Shown here one piece after another: positions 1-11,508 of a stretch of 64,000 nt of DNA (position 1 is its first letter; each line of letters begins with the position of its first letter). This stretch comes from Chenopodium formosanum (taxonomy: Eukaryota > Streptophyta > Magnoliopsida > Caryophyllales > Amaranthaceae). Below the pieces are notes generated by a model that made no database searches, was not told the origin of the DNA, and saw nothing but the letters and a program-made list of their open reading frames with translations. Location of the stretch: positions 79,100,001 to 79,164,000 of the forward strand of contig CM044877.1 of the NCBI GenBank assembly GCA_024500155.1. Direction: 5' to 3'. The position numbers and the translations under genes are program-made.

Positions 1-162
1 AGAATTTTCATGTGCTATTCGTGAATAATGTTTCCATTTGAATAATTGTACTCATTATTATGAAGTACCATCCTTCTTTAATTTTGCATAAAAAAACTAC
101 AGGCAATGATGTAATACTCAAGCTTACCTACTTCGTATTTTTGATATCTATCTGTCTCTTTC

Positions 163-199
<37 letters not shown>

Positions 200-712
200 C
201 GGGTGAAAAGGATCAAAATTTAATTAACTACACCGCCCCTCTGGATTAGCAAAAAGGTGTACAAAGTCAAAAGGATACACCACCCCTCTGTCTCTTTCGA
301 TTAACATTATGATTTATGGTTCTTTTTATTTACTAATATACTTCTTTCGTTTCTAAACAAAGGTTACCTTTAGTAGTTTTACATGATTAATAAAAAGCAT
401 ACACCACCCCTTTTATGATTTGTGGTTCTTTTTATTTACTAATTTACTCCCTTCGTTTCTAAATAAGCTTACCTTTAGTAGTTTTTATGCTTAATAAAAA
501 AAAAAAATTTAAAATAATATCACGATTATTCAATTTTTGTATAATACTGTGTATATGGCAACATAATAGATGAAATTCAATAAATGTAGAATTAAATCAA
601 AAGAGTCATGAACACTTTTTGTATACGTAAATAATCTGGCATCACCTGGCCTAAAAAACTATGGAGTAATTGATAATCATATGATCTGAGTGCAGTAGCA
701 GATAATATAATT

Positions 713-714
<2 letters not shown>

Positions 715-779
<65 letters not shown>
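715..779. repeat. (AT)n microsatellite
   Basis: An uninterrupted TA dinucleotide run of about 65 bp. Confidence 0.95.
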
Positions 780-782
<3 letters not shown>

Positions 783-1247
783 GGTAGTTTATGGACTTTT
801 AAGATAAAATTAACTTTTAACTGTAAAATAGAATTATAAATTAACTTTTAAATTGAAAATAGAATTCTAAATTAACTTTTTTTTCTACAAAGTCAATCTA
901 TGTTTATCCAACGTGGTACGATACTTGGCGAAAAATTAAAATGCTAAATGATGTTGTCTTTTGGCCTATTTATTAATTTATTATTTGGTATTTTATCGAA
1001 AATATAACTCTAAACTAATAATCTTATTCTAAAATTCTATCCTAGTTTGATTGAAAATAGAATCTTACCTATATTTTTTTATCTTATGAAATATATCTAA
1101 GGTGGCGCGACACTTAATTAAACGGTTTTTTTCATCATATGAAGTCTATTTAAATCTATCCAAGGTGGCGTGGCGAAAAGTTAGAATGTCAAGTGTCGCT
1201 GCCTCGTGACCTGGCTAAAAGTTTAGCTTTATATATTAGTTATATGA

Positions 1248-1250
<3 letters not shown>

Positions 1251-1312
<62 letters not shown>
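1251..1312. repeat. (AT)n microsatellite
   Basis: A second uninterrupted TA dinucleotide run of about 60 bp, roughly 470 bp downstream of the first. Confidence 0.95.
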
Positions 1313-1315
<3 letters not shown>

Positions 1316-1440
1316 TCTTTTAAATAAAAAAAAACCTCGTACAAAAGTTAAAGAATGTAACGTGGATGCTTATTACTCGTATCATTTTGTAGTTGGATTT
1401 GAACACACTTACGAACCACAAAAAAAGAAAAAAAAAAAAA

Positions 1441-1461
1441 GGGGGGGGGGGGGGGGGGGGG
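1441..1461. repeat. Homopolymer G21 tract
   Basis: Twenty-one G residues follow an A-rich stretch, then a second short G run. A G-run of this length is rare in an AT-rich plant genome and could be unstable or G-quadruplex forming. Confidence 0.9.
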
Positions 1462-1559
1462 CAGGGGGGGTTGAATATTGTTGAAAACACAGCCGGAAAA
1501 CGTTTTTTGTTGAATAAAAGCTCGATTGACAACACCACCTTGAATTAACGTTTTGTAGG

Positions 1560-2180
1560 AATGAATTATTGAATTGAACTATGTGTCCTCCTCAGTGTTA
1601 AATTTGTCTCATCAACGTAAACAGAATAGCCCTTTCAACAACACTCCCATGTAACAGTTTATGCAAACTGTTGACAAATATGAAATATGTCTTGAATCGG
1701 TGACCGATTAGGTACATGATCATGTAGTCCATTGTACACGATCGTGACGTAGTCAATGTTATTATGTATTCTTTAATATACACGGCCATGTGGTTCATGG
1801 TACATGGTCGTGTATGTATTTCCGTGACTACAAGACATGTCACACGGTCGTGTGGTTATTAATTGGGCTTTGGCCCAAATCAGTGTCTGTTTTAGAGAGT
1901 TATATATATATACCCCTTAGGGTTAGCCCTAGCCGAATAAGTTTGAATGGTTATTCAGAAATCTGAGAGTGTTTTGTGTATTTCTCATATGTGAGACATG
2001 AGATAGATAACATTAGAATTCTGAGAGACAATCAATCTGTTTCTGTGATTGGGCTCGAATCTGTAATAAATATTCACTAAGATCAATAAAACTATTACTC
2101 TTGCCTGCCCGTAAACGTAGCCAACACATCGTTGGTGAACCACGTAAATATGTGAGAATTTTTCTTGTTAATTTTACATA
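1560..2180 (+). mobile_element. Probable decayed Copia-type LTR
   Basis: The segment is laid out like an LTR. It has a TATA-like box (TATATATATATA near 1902-1913), a transcribed-looking region, AATAAA-like signals near 2063-2090, and a terminal stretch TGGTGAACCACGTAAAT around 2132-2148. That last stretch resembles the R/U5 end of many plant Copia LTRs as I remember them. The upstream part contains repeated palindromic words of the type CATGGTCGTGT. No internal coding region, primer binding site or partner LTR is visible, so it would be a solo or truncated LTR. The boundaries are approximate, and an unrelated repeat is possible. Confidence 0.45.
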
Positions 2181-2984
2181 AGCTGCAAATGATCACTTTG
2201 TTAAATGTGAGAATTTTTGTCATTGAAGAGTTTATTTTCTTCACTGTGATAATGATTCAATTGTAACTCAGCTCATTGCACAAAATTTCAAACAAAAATT
2301 ATTATTCCGTAGTGATAAAGGCTTTATCATGGGGTATACTTGACAAATGACAATACAACAGGCCCCAACTAGACCAGCCCATGGAATTAGCCCAAACTTC
2401 CTTTTTCTTTTTCCTTTTATTAAAAGTAATAAATTAATAATACAATCATTTTTTAACACAAATAAAATAATTTCTCCGTTTCTTATTAGTTGACGCGTTA
2501 TGTTTTGACACACATCCCTGACATTCCCCCCTCCTGAGACGTGCAAAATACCCAAAAAAAGACCCCACTTTCTCTCCTCTTAAATTGAAGAACATCCATT
2601 AAACTTCACAAATTGAATAGACAAAAATGAAATCAAAACATATATACTACAACTAAATCCCATACATTTAATCTATTCTATGAACTCTAAAAACATAAAC
2701 AAATCAAAGAACCATTTATAGAGGAGAGGGAAAAAGAGACCGCATAAAAGCAAACTTCCATACGGCAAAATAAACGTCCATTGTTAACTAGTAGTGGTAA
2801 CAAAACAAATACAAAGTTTGTGGTAGTTGTTCGCAAAAGAATAAAATAAAAAATAAAGGTAGTTGTTTGTAAAAGTTGGAACCTTTGCGGTAGTTGTTCG
2901 CAAAATTTCCTTAAATTAAAGAGTGTGTCTTGTGTGCGGTTGACATCACCGTGTACGTGGTCGCTTGTAAAAGAAGAAAGTAAC
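2181..2984. other. Intergenic, nothing recognised
   Basis: AT-rich sequence. A short degenerate direct repeat with the word GGTAGTTGTTCGCAAAA occurs three times between 2820 and 2912. No coding potential was recognised. Confidence 0.5.
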
Positions 2985-3215
2985 CCTTAAAACATTGACC
3001 GAGTAACTCTTTTAATGCTGATTGATTAACTCCTATAACAATGATGACGTAACCGTCTAAAACACTGATCGAGTAACCCATTTAAAACTGATTAATTAAC
3101 CTCTATAACACTAACATAGTAATCCCTATAACACTAACGAATTAACTCCTGAACACCAACAGGGTAACCTTTACAGTTTATAACACTCACGAAATAACCC
3201 CTATAATGATTAGCC
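2985..3215. repeat. Degenerate minisatellite of about 28 bp
   Basis: A run of imperfect copies of a unit close to ATAACACTGACCGAGTAACT (about 28 bp) covers this stretch. Examples lie at 2988, 3048, 3072, 3107, 3130 and 3155. The units are too diverged for exact counting by eye. Confidence 0.6.
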
Positions 3216-3382
3216 ACGTGGTATGTCTAACCTCATATAAGAATTTACGTAAATTATAATGGATGAAATAAGTACTCCATATTAAACCTAAAAAAAAAAA
3301 AGAAAAGAAAAAACAGGGAGAATCTTGACTTTAGTGGAGACTATTAATGAGGTCTCTTACTCCCAACGGAACTTCTAAAAAG

Positions 3383-3392
3383 CAAGATTTCA
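3383..3392. repeat. MULE target-site duplication, left copy
   Basis: CAAGATTTCA directly precedes the left inverted repeat. CAAGTTTTCA at 22887-22896 directly follows the right one. The 9/10 match is as expected for the 8-11 bp duplications of Mutator-like elements. Confidence 0.8.
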
Positions 3393-3478
3393 GAGTAAAG
3401 CATAATAGTAGGATCTGAACTTTGGCCAAATATAAGTATAGGGGACTCACCTTTCAATTGTTTGAAGGAGGGGACTGA
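3393..3478 (+). repeat. MULE left terminal inverted repeat
   Basis: This repeat is inverted relative to 22801-22886. Shared words include GAGTAAAGCATAATA, CTGAACTTTGG and AAGTATAGGGGACTCACC, followed by TTTCAATTGTTTGAAG. Only a handful of mismatches are visible by eye. Confidence 0.85.
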
Positions 3479-3738
3479 GGCTAGGATTCCAACCAAGGTT
3501 ACCTTCATTAACCGGTTTCCTTCTCAAAAGGTAAATATTGTTAAATTTTTTTGTTTTTCTTTTCACTGACAATAAATTTAAATAGCCATTACAAGCAAAA
3601 TGTGACCTATTTAACTGCTTGTTTGTGCAAACAAAAACCAGTTGAATTAATCCAACAAAATACTTAGATTTTTTTCCAAAAAATTACATCAAAAACAAAG
3701 GTAATCCCTTCATTGCCGCGAAAATTCCATATTTAAGC
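3479..3738 (+). other. MULE left interior, cut from its GRF gene
   Basis: Non-coding MULE sequence between the left inverted repeat and the LTR insertion. It is the likely 5' flank, and perhaps first exon, of the GRF zinc-finger gene now found at 17714-18142. The LTR nest of about 13.9 kb separates the two. Confidence 0.5.
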
Positions 3739-4112
3739 TGTAATACCCCGTATTTTTATATGTATTTTATTTAAAGTATGTATTTTATAAGGTATTTAAA
3801 TAGTTATAATTATTTTAATTAAAGTATTTTAATTAATATTATAAAAAAAAGGAAAGTTTATTTAATTATTTTATTTAAAAGTTGGGGTTTTATTTTAAGA
3901 AAGTTTAATTTTAACAAGTTTTATTAGGGAAGAGATTAGGAAAACTAAAAGAGGAAAGTTTAGGGTAAAAGGGTTGGTAGAGAAGGGGTATAAATATCCC
4001 ACTTATGAGAAAAATCAACTTTGTCCAGAGTGGAGAAAACCCAAGGTAAGCTTCTCCCCTTTTCTCTTTACTTTTCTTTCTTTTTTTTTCTTCCTCTTCC
4101 CCTTCCCCTATT

Positions 4113-4258
4113 CACGGCCGACCACCACCACCACCATACACGTGGCCGGACCACCACCACACACCACCGCGCACCACCAGCACACGGCCAGCAGCCGCGG
4201 CGGCAGGCGGCAGCAGCCCAGCCGTGCCGTGGTGGTTGCTGCTGCCGTGGGTATTCTC
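4113..4258 (+). repeat. GC-rich CCACCA/CAG-rich patch in the solo LTR
   Basis: A strongly GC-rich island of about 145 bp lies in an AT-rich LTR. It is made of CACCAC, CAGCAG and CGGC words, about 120 bp downstream of the TATA-like box. It falls inside a 110-codon open frame that I do not regard as a gene. Such patches are probably part of the transcribed leader of the LTR. Confidence 0.6.
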
Positions 4259-6100
4259 GAAAAAAAAAAAATTAATCTTTCTTATTCTAATTTAATCTAT
4301 GCTTAGATTTAATTATAAATTATGAATTTTGGGATTTAATTTTGATGTTTGAATGTTGTAATCTTGTTATTTAATTTTCAGCTTTGGTTTTAATTTAAAA
4401 AGCCCCAATTTTTGAAACCCTAGGTTCTTGATTTATGAAATTATGAAAGTATATGATGTATGAATGTTTAGATCTTCAATTTAAGTGCTTTGAAACCAAA
4501 TTACAGCAAGTTTTAATTAGAAATAAAGTGCTGTAATTTTATGTAGAACCCTAAATATTATGTTTTTGAAGGAAATTTAAATTACCCATCAAGTGGGACT
4601 TAATTAGAGTGTTTTAAATATAATTTCAGCCTATTCTAATTATTCTAAGAGGGATTTTAGGATAATATATATTGCTGGAAATTTGTTTAGAGTGGGTTTT
4701 AATGCTCTATTATAATTTTAATGTGTAGGAGACTTCGAAGTGAGCAATTTTTACTAGTTGTGACGAGTTTAAGATCTTATTCAAGGTACGTTCGCGTACT
4801 TAGCATATTTTGATGATGTAGAATCATACTAGGTTTAATTTCAATCAATTACAAGTAGTATCATGCTAAGGTTTATGTATTAAATTGTGAATTATTGGTG
4901 TTGGTGATTGATTTGTGAAGCATGAATTATTTGTGATGGTTTATGGATTGGAAAATTATATTTTGGCATGATTATATGGGCTACATATAAATTTATGGCA
5001 TGATAGAGAGCTTGTTTAATTAAACTAATTGTTTAATTATGTTTGGAATATTAAAAAGGAATTTAATTATGGTTCATATAATTTTTATTGGTGCTTTAAG
5101 CATGAGAAAGGAGCTAGATAAGTGTCTATGTACACGAGGAATAAATTGTATGTCGGTGCCTTTGTGCACTTAAGGTGTGTTTAACACCGTGGGATAGGAT
5201 TTGTGGCGCATTATGCGTTTAAGGTGTCCTTGACACTGAGGTAGAGTTAAAAAGGGTTCAACATTAAATCATATGTGGTCACTAATTATCCAAGAATTAA
5301 TTTGGTAAGTTTGTTTGATTGAATAATTATTGTTGATTGATTTATTATGCTTTGAGAGTCATCACCAAGTCTAATAATATGTAAATAACGTAAAGTGAAA
5401 GAGATTACGCACCAAAACTCTTGGAACGTATATACCTTGAGTATGAACAATGGGGGGGGTTATGGGGTTTTATATTTAACCATAACTTCCAATGGAGTAC
5501 ATGACGCTATATATTCCTTTTATTATTTATTATGCGCAGGAATTCCGCCACCTTTGTGTGGTTTGTCGCTGGCACGGTTAGCTCCCATGCCAGTTAACCT
5601 CAAATTTTATTTGGGGGAGGTTAAGAGTTGGAAACCCGTTCGATGAGTAATCAAGGCAAAATGAATTAATTATTGTCTAGTCATTGTGTCTTGTTTGTTG
5701 TTGGGTGTGCTTGTAAACAGGTGCAATGAGGTAAGTGTGTGTGATGATAGAAGAATGCATGCTAGTGTGTTTAGCTACGCTTATGTACTCAGCTTTGCTG
5801 ATTGTGTGTGTTGTTTGTGTCTGGCCATGTCTTTATCTTGGCCCTACGATGATCCATTTTAATGGAGAGTAGTGGGGGCAAGTAGAGATACTCTTTCAGG
5901 TATTGAAGCATGTTCATGACGAGGCATGAGTGAAGAGGGAATCATGCTAGCTTCCATTAGGATATGTTTTGTTTTATGCATTGAATGTTTTATTATATTA
6001 CTTTGTGGACTAACGCTAAAAGTTGGGTTGTTTCGGTTTGGAATAAGGGCCTTAAATGGTTCCAAGTTGTAGTGGATTTTAATTGGCTTTGGTTTTGTTG

Positions 6101-6105
6101 ATTTT
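6101..6105. repeat. Athila insertion target duplication, left copy
   Basis: ATTTT directly precedes TGGTAG at the start of the left LTR. The same five bases at 17426-17430 directly follow the right LTR. Confidence 0.85.
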
Positions 6106-7715
6106 TGGTAGAGGGAAATAATCGGTCGTTGGACGATCACCCTAAAACCAAACAATATTTCTACCTAAACCAACCTAAGACAAGTCTAGGGTAAGTAGAG
6201 GATCGTATCCACAGGGAATGGGTAAGTACACCGAGAGTATGAAACGGTTGCAATCTAGTTCGGTCACAAATTGGGGGTTTTGATTAGATAACTACTATGG
6301 AGACAAACACTAGGGGGGAATAGGGATCGACTCCAACCAAACCAACGGATCAAATCAATAGGCAAGCACGAACACAAATTGGGTGATAGAGGGGGCACTC
6401 AATGTTACCTTCTTTCGAAGCCACAACACTAAGCATTCCTAAGCCAAACTCAACTAACAAGATAGGCCAACCAAGTCTTAACAATGAGAAGTAGACTACT
6501 AACTCGGGTTTGTCTTTCGATCGGTCCAAGAAAGCATTAAAGCACAAGCAATTGAGATTTCTCACCTAATTGTTGCAACTAAGACTACTACATCATTCAA
6601 ACAAGGAACCATAATCAAGAGGAGATTAGCATAACCATAATAAGAAAAGGCTCACAACTAGACTTCATCTCTCAATGCAAGCATAGAAGTGAATACATGA
6701 GCAATAAGTGGCCATCCAATTACACATGCAATTAACCATCTCTTTAACAATCAATCATCAATCCAAAATGAACATGCAAGCACAAACATCAATCAACCCA
6801 TGGCTTGGTTGGGTCTTCACCCAACCCCTAGCTAATTAACTACTCACTAAACATGGTGAGGGACATCAAAACAACAAGTTCTAATCCAAGCATTAAGTTA
6901 ATAAGTTAAGAGGAGTAGTAGGAATAAGGTAGATTGGACATGCAACAACAATTAAGCAAGATCAAGAAAGAAATTAACAATTAAAAGTAAATAAAAACTG
7001 AAATTAAAGAGTAAGAGATAGAGGAAAGAGATTACTTAAAATGCTTCAAAGTTGAGAAAATGTTGAAAAGAAGAATACAAACTTCAATTAATCTACTTCA
7101 ATGATTGAGTTGAGAAGTTCTAAGCTAATAAATAAGGGTTGAGAAGAACTAAGGGCCTAAGAAAACTAGAAGGGGAAAGAAGATCCCAGAAAACTGAAGC
7201 CAAGGGTCGTATTTATATGCCCAAAAGTTACATCGTAAAATCCGTCAAAATCGAGCTTCAGAACAGAAGGAGCGCCCGCTCCTATAAGGAGGAGCGCCCG
7301 CTCCTGGGTGTGGAGCGCCCGCTCCTGGGCTCTCTGCACGCCCTCTCCTCTTGCACCAGTTTGAGGTAGTTTGTAGGAAAACAGGGAGGAGCGCCCGCTC
7401 CTAAATAGGTGCACGCCCGCTCCTAAAAGTGCAGGAGAGGCAAAATGTGGCAGTTCAGGCAGGAGCGCCCGCTCCTAAAAGGCTGCACGCCCGCTCATGC
7501 TTTCCTTTGCTTCCAAAGAGTATTTCTTCATGCTTATGCTATTAGCCCATTTTTCATCGTACCTACAAGCACGAGCACACACATAAAAAGAAACGGGGAA
7601 GCCAAAAGATGCAAATTAGCACAAGAGGAGTTAGAAAAAGGGATTAAAGTAGGGGAAAGAGTACAAAATTGTGTTTTAAAAAGCCATGATAAGTGGACAA
7701 ATAAAACACTTATCA
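6106..7715 (-). repeat. 3' LTR of the Athila-type element (1610 bp)
   Basis: Plus-strand ends are TGGTAGAGGG and CACTTATCA. It matches 15837-17425 almost perfectly. It has one extra 22-bp copy of the GC-rich hairpin word near 7284-7305 and lacks one G present in the right copy near 15945. Five GC-rich palindromic words lie at 7268-7476. Confidence 0.93.
7268..7497. repeat. GC-rich palindromic words in the left LTR
   Basis: AGGAGCGCCCGCTCCT occurs at 7268-7283, 7290-7305, 7387-7402 and 7461-7476, and in slightly shorter form at 7312-7326. The half-word GCACGCCCGCTCCT or a variant follows at 7411 and 7484. Each full word is an inverted repeat (AGGAGCG/CGCTCCT) around a CC centre. The same family builds the array at 12281-12737, and the right LTR repeats the arrangement around 17000-17210. 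Confidence 0.9.
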
Positions 7716-7730
7716 AATTCCCCCAAGCTA
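7716..7730 (-). other. Polypurine tract
   Basis: On the element's sense (minus) strand, AGCTTGGGGGAATT abuts the LTR that begins TGATAAGTG. This is the expected position for plus-strand priming of an LTR retrotransposon. Confidence 0.8.
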
Positions 7731-8377
7731 GCCAATTGCTTGTCCCTAAGCAATTCACTTGGCGCAAAAGAAACCAATAGATTAGTCCGCTCAAAGAAAA
7801 GCACATGTAAAGATAAAAGAATCCTTAAGCAATAAAAACTCGAGTATGAGGTATATGCCTAAGATCAACCACGGTCATGACTAGCCAAGGCCTAGCTAAC
7901 CTTCCCGAATGTACTCAACTTTGGTCCATTCAACCAATCTTACCGCGTCCCCAACACAAAGTTCAAATTCCCCCTAATGGTAGTGTCTCATGACTCCTCG
8001 AAGGAGCCGGAAGAAAAATAAACAAAAGAAGGCTTAGAACACTCGACATCTCAATGATAAGTACCCTCTCCATATGCTTGTGAACCAACTCCCTCCACCG
8101 ACTATGGCTTCAACTACTCTACTAACATTACAAGACTCAAGGATTACGGCACAAAGTTAAGGCATAGAGAAAACTAGAAGTGCTTTGCAATTAAAGTCAA
8201 GCTAAGATATATAACACTAAGAGCAAACCTAAAGAGGTTTCTGACTTTGACCCGTTACAAACTATGAATAAACTTGAAACAAAAATGCACCCCCAAGCTT
8301 GTTTAATTGCTAGGGTGGTAGCTATTCATCACTTCTTTTTCTTTCTTTCTTTCTCTATTTTTTTTTTCTTTTTCTCT

Positions 8378-8410
<33 letters not shown>

Positions 8411-8914
8411 CAAACTTGGCATTTACATCACAAACTATTATTTATAACAACTTAGATATTGAACTAATGAAACAAGAATGACATGCCTTAACTTTGTGCG
8501 AATGAACAATACATAACAATCTTCATGATCACTAAGAGTAGTTTAGGCCGCGATCTTGGGAGTTAAGACTCAAGTTCTCGATCTAGGTACTAAATCAAAG
8601 AGGATCCTTGCCACTCATTCAAAATGTAGTAGGCTTGAAAAATATTACAACCTCACTTTTGGGAACAATGTGGGATCAATTACTACCTTTCGGGGTTCAA
8701 ATTCCTTCGATATGGGCGACACCTTCTTACCACAATCCTAGACTTTTGGTTTCGTACATTCGGTAAGGTTATTCTCACACTAGCCTAAACTAGCCAATTC
8801 TATGTTCAACCAAGGGCATCTAAACCATACTCGAAATTTTATTACCAAAAGAAAGCAAATATCCATCACATGCAATCCAATATCATCATTGAGGACTATT
8901 CTAAAAGCAAAAAT

Positions 8915-8964
<50 letters not shown>

Positions 8965-9311
8965 AAAAAAAAAAAAAAAAGGGTAAAGGGACTAAAAGGA
9001 AAATATAAACAAGAAAAGAAGGGAAGGAGTTACCATTGATCTTGATGTAGTAGTGTCTCTTATATACAAGGTGATAAAAGAGTAGTGATTAGTAGCAAAG
9101 CAAACAAGGACTATTATGAGTGGATCATACACATACGAGTTAAACAATCATTCCACAATTCATAAATAAACCGTCATTTGCAAAACTAGGACAATTATAT
9201 CACAAGCTCACTTGAATTCATTTTACCATCAAAGATACTAGTCGAATCATCAAGCCAAATGACTACAAGCAAAGATAATATATACAAAGTCTAAACTAAT
9301 TAAAGGAAACA

Positions 9312-9359
<48 letters not shown>

Positions 9360-9837
9360 GGAGGGGAAAGAGGTACTAGCTAAAGAATTTGGATTAAGGG
9401 AGGAGGAACTAGCTAAAGAAGATTAGGAGAGGGAAGGAGAAGAGGAAGGAAGGAGAAACTAACTAAAGAATTTGGATTAAGGGCTTTGGATTTTTGGGTT
9501 TTGGATTTTTGGGAAGGAGAGGAGGCTCATCAACAAATATCATCATCGAAAATGAAGCACATAAACCAAACCAAGCTCATCAAAATGCAAAGATTCAACC
9601 ATTAACTAACCAATCAAGACAAACGGAGCATAATCAAATTAAGCACAAAACTAGCAACATCAAATCCCAACTCTTTGCAAGGCCTAAATACTCCCCCAAG
9701 CTAGACATTTAGTCACCGTTTCAATGAAACAAAATAGGCAATGAAGTAACCTCCCCCAAGCTTGGGATTGGCACCGTCCTCGGTGTCCCAAGAAGTGAAA
9801 AGGGGCAATGAAACGGTGACTAGAATGCCTAGACCAT
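7731..9837 (-). other. Long non-coding 3' part of the Athila-type element
   Basis: About 2.1 kb without a convincing frame lies between the ATHILA ORF and the polypurine tract. On the sense strand it carries long A tracts (plus-strand T runs near 8380-8410, 8917-8960 and 9315-9356) and purine-rich stretches around 9356-9480. A long non-coding region before the 3' LTR is usual in Athila-lineage elements. Confidence 0.65.
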
Positions 9838-11508
9838 CTAACTATGTCGGCGTCCCGGCGAATAGTGATAATTGTAGTTAATATCTACATCACTAGAAGT
9901 GGCCGGGGCGTCTACATAAGGAGGTAGATCATAGTTGGGGCAAGTGCGGTAATGGCCAAAGTCCGGCATACCTTGCTCACCCCAACCACCATCATAGCCG
10001 GGTGGAAACCCGTAATGCCCCCTTAGGGGGGGATCGAGCACCTCCGAAGATGAACTATCTCCACTAACCTCGGGGACATAGTACTAGCTAGGGTCGCCCC
10101 TATAATCACTTCCCCCGGGTTTTGTGTAGTCATAAGGGGGAAAGGAGCGAAGCTCCTCAATTGAACTACGCGGGCCTTGCCAAAAGGGGTAGGTGGGTTG
10201 GCCATTGTTCCAACCCGCTACCGGCCCTTCTTGAACGGGACGGTTGGGATAGTTGAGGTAAGGGAGAAAGTCTCCCCTCTCAACTTGATGTTGGTAGCTT
10301 CTCTCCGCTACAAAACTTTGGTACTCATTTTGTTCAAGAAGTCTTTGATTGGTTAGATTTAATTGGTTGAAAGCAATTTCCACATCAAAGAGAGAAGAGG
10401 AGGAAGAGGAACCATCTACCCTAGATTGGGGAATGGAGGATGTACTCATACGACGGGGTACGGGTACATTCTCGCCACCACCGGCCATACCTCGTGGGAG
10501 TTGATCTCTTGGCACTTGCCATGTGTCCCCCACCGAGTTATTAACCGCCGGATTTGGGAGAGTGCAATAATGCACCCCATTGACCTTCCAACTAAAGCGA
10601 AGATTTCGGCCCGGAATTTCACTAAGGAACTTCATATCACTAAGTGCCTTAAGATCAAGCATGTTAGAACTTTGGATCGGGGTCATTTGGTCTAGAAAAG
10701 ACCCAAACCCTAACTTCCTCGCAATAATTGAAATCATTCCCCCGCATCTAATCTCTCCGCTCATCTCTCCACTTTCTCTTATTTCAATACATCTCTTGAT
10801 GAACAAGTATCCCATGTTCACATTCCCTTCCACATTTCCTTCGAATCTTGAAGCTAGAAAGAGGCATTTGATCTCCTCTTTAGTTAGCTTCCCTAAGTCT
10901 TGTTTAGAAAAACAAGCATAGCTCATGATTCGCATGAAGATTCGAAGGACGGGGTGGATAATGTGGCTAGCATGGCTAGACCGGGTTGTGAAATTGGGAT
11001 ACCCCGCAATGGTATTCCACCACACTTGCTCCTCATAACTTGAGAAGTAAGTACCATTGGGGTCATAGATTTGGTTGAGGGTGGGCCATTCAAAAATTTC
11101 GTTCAATCTCGTCAAAGTTAAGGTTTTTTCGACATTGAACATTCTAAATTTTATTTCGCATTCCAATGGCTCATCCTCAAGGTTTATGCGCTTCATAGAA
11201 ACCGACGAGAGGAATTCAAGAGTTAGGGAAGAAAAGGTTTCTTCCGCAAGGTCCAAGAAGTCTAGCCAACCGAAGTTTTCGGCTACTCTTCTAATTCCCT
11301 CATCGACCCCTAGAAGTCGCATTGAATGTTGATGATAGAATCGGGTTGGAATAATTTTTCGTTTGGAAAGGTCATCGAAAGGCTTTTTAAATCGTTTATC
11401 GATTTTTAAAGTTGGTGGTGGGTTAGGGCTTTCTCGTTGTGAAGGGGATGAGGATGTTTGAGGTTCACTTGTTTTTCTTTTCTTAATCCCTCCAATGAAT
11501 TTCTTCAT
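9838..11508 (-). pseudogene. ATHILA ORF protein, interrupted by one in-frame TAG
   Basis: The first 474 codons (11508 to 10084) match the ATHILA ORF family, Pfam 'ATHILA ORF-1'. There is a basic, Ser/Pro-rich N-terminus (residues 1-45), then the conserved region with PTRFYHQHSM (about 55-64), LTLEFLSS and the LTRLNEIFEWP segment. The C-terminal third is Asn/Gln/Pro/Tyr-rich and low in complexity. A TAG at 10084-10086 ends this frame, but the same frame stays open for 81 more codons of similar Pro/Tyr/Gly-rich composition to a stop at 9838. The TAG is therefore probably a recent nonsense change (for example CAG to TAG) or a readthrough stop. The function of this family is unknown. In autonomous relatives the ORF lies downstream of pol, which is missing here. 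Confidence 0.75.

Larger units (their letters stand above)
1..1559. other. AT-rich intergenic DNA with simple repeats
   Basis: No gene is visible here. The stretch holds a T-tract near 165-199, two long (AT)n microsatellites (about 715-779 and 1251-1312), and an A-rich run leading into 21 consecutive G residues at 1441-1461. Between the two (AT)n blocks lie loosely repeated motifs, such as AAGGTGGCG followed by GACACTT or GGCGAAAAG around 1100-1190, and a duplicated 35-bp AT-rich segment near 806-882. The region looks like decayed repeat DNA. Confidence 0.6.

Noticed and set aside
1320..1538. Short frame with poly-Pro/poly-Phe
   Set aside because: It is only the translation of the A-rich and G21 tracts.
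3974..4306. 110-codon frame rich in His/Thr/Pro
   Set aside because: It lies in the leader of a solo LTR and reflects a CCACCA-rich patch. An overlapping frame is open too.
6350..6565. 71-codon frame found twice (also 16082-16297)
   Set aside because: It is duplicated because it lies in the two LTRs; no similarity to any protein was seen.
7139..7806. Several short frames in the LTR on both strands
   Set aside because: They arise from the GC-rich palindromic words and do not resemble proteins.
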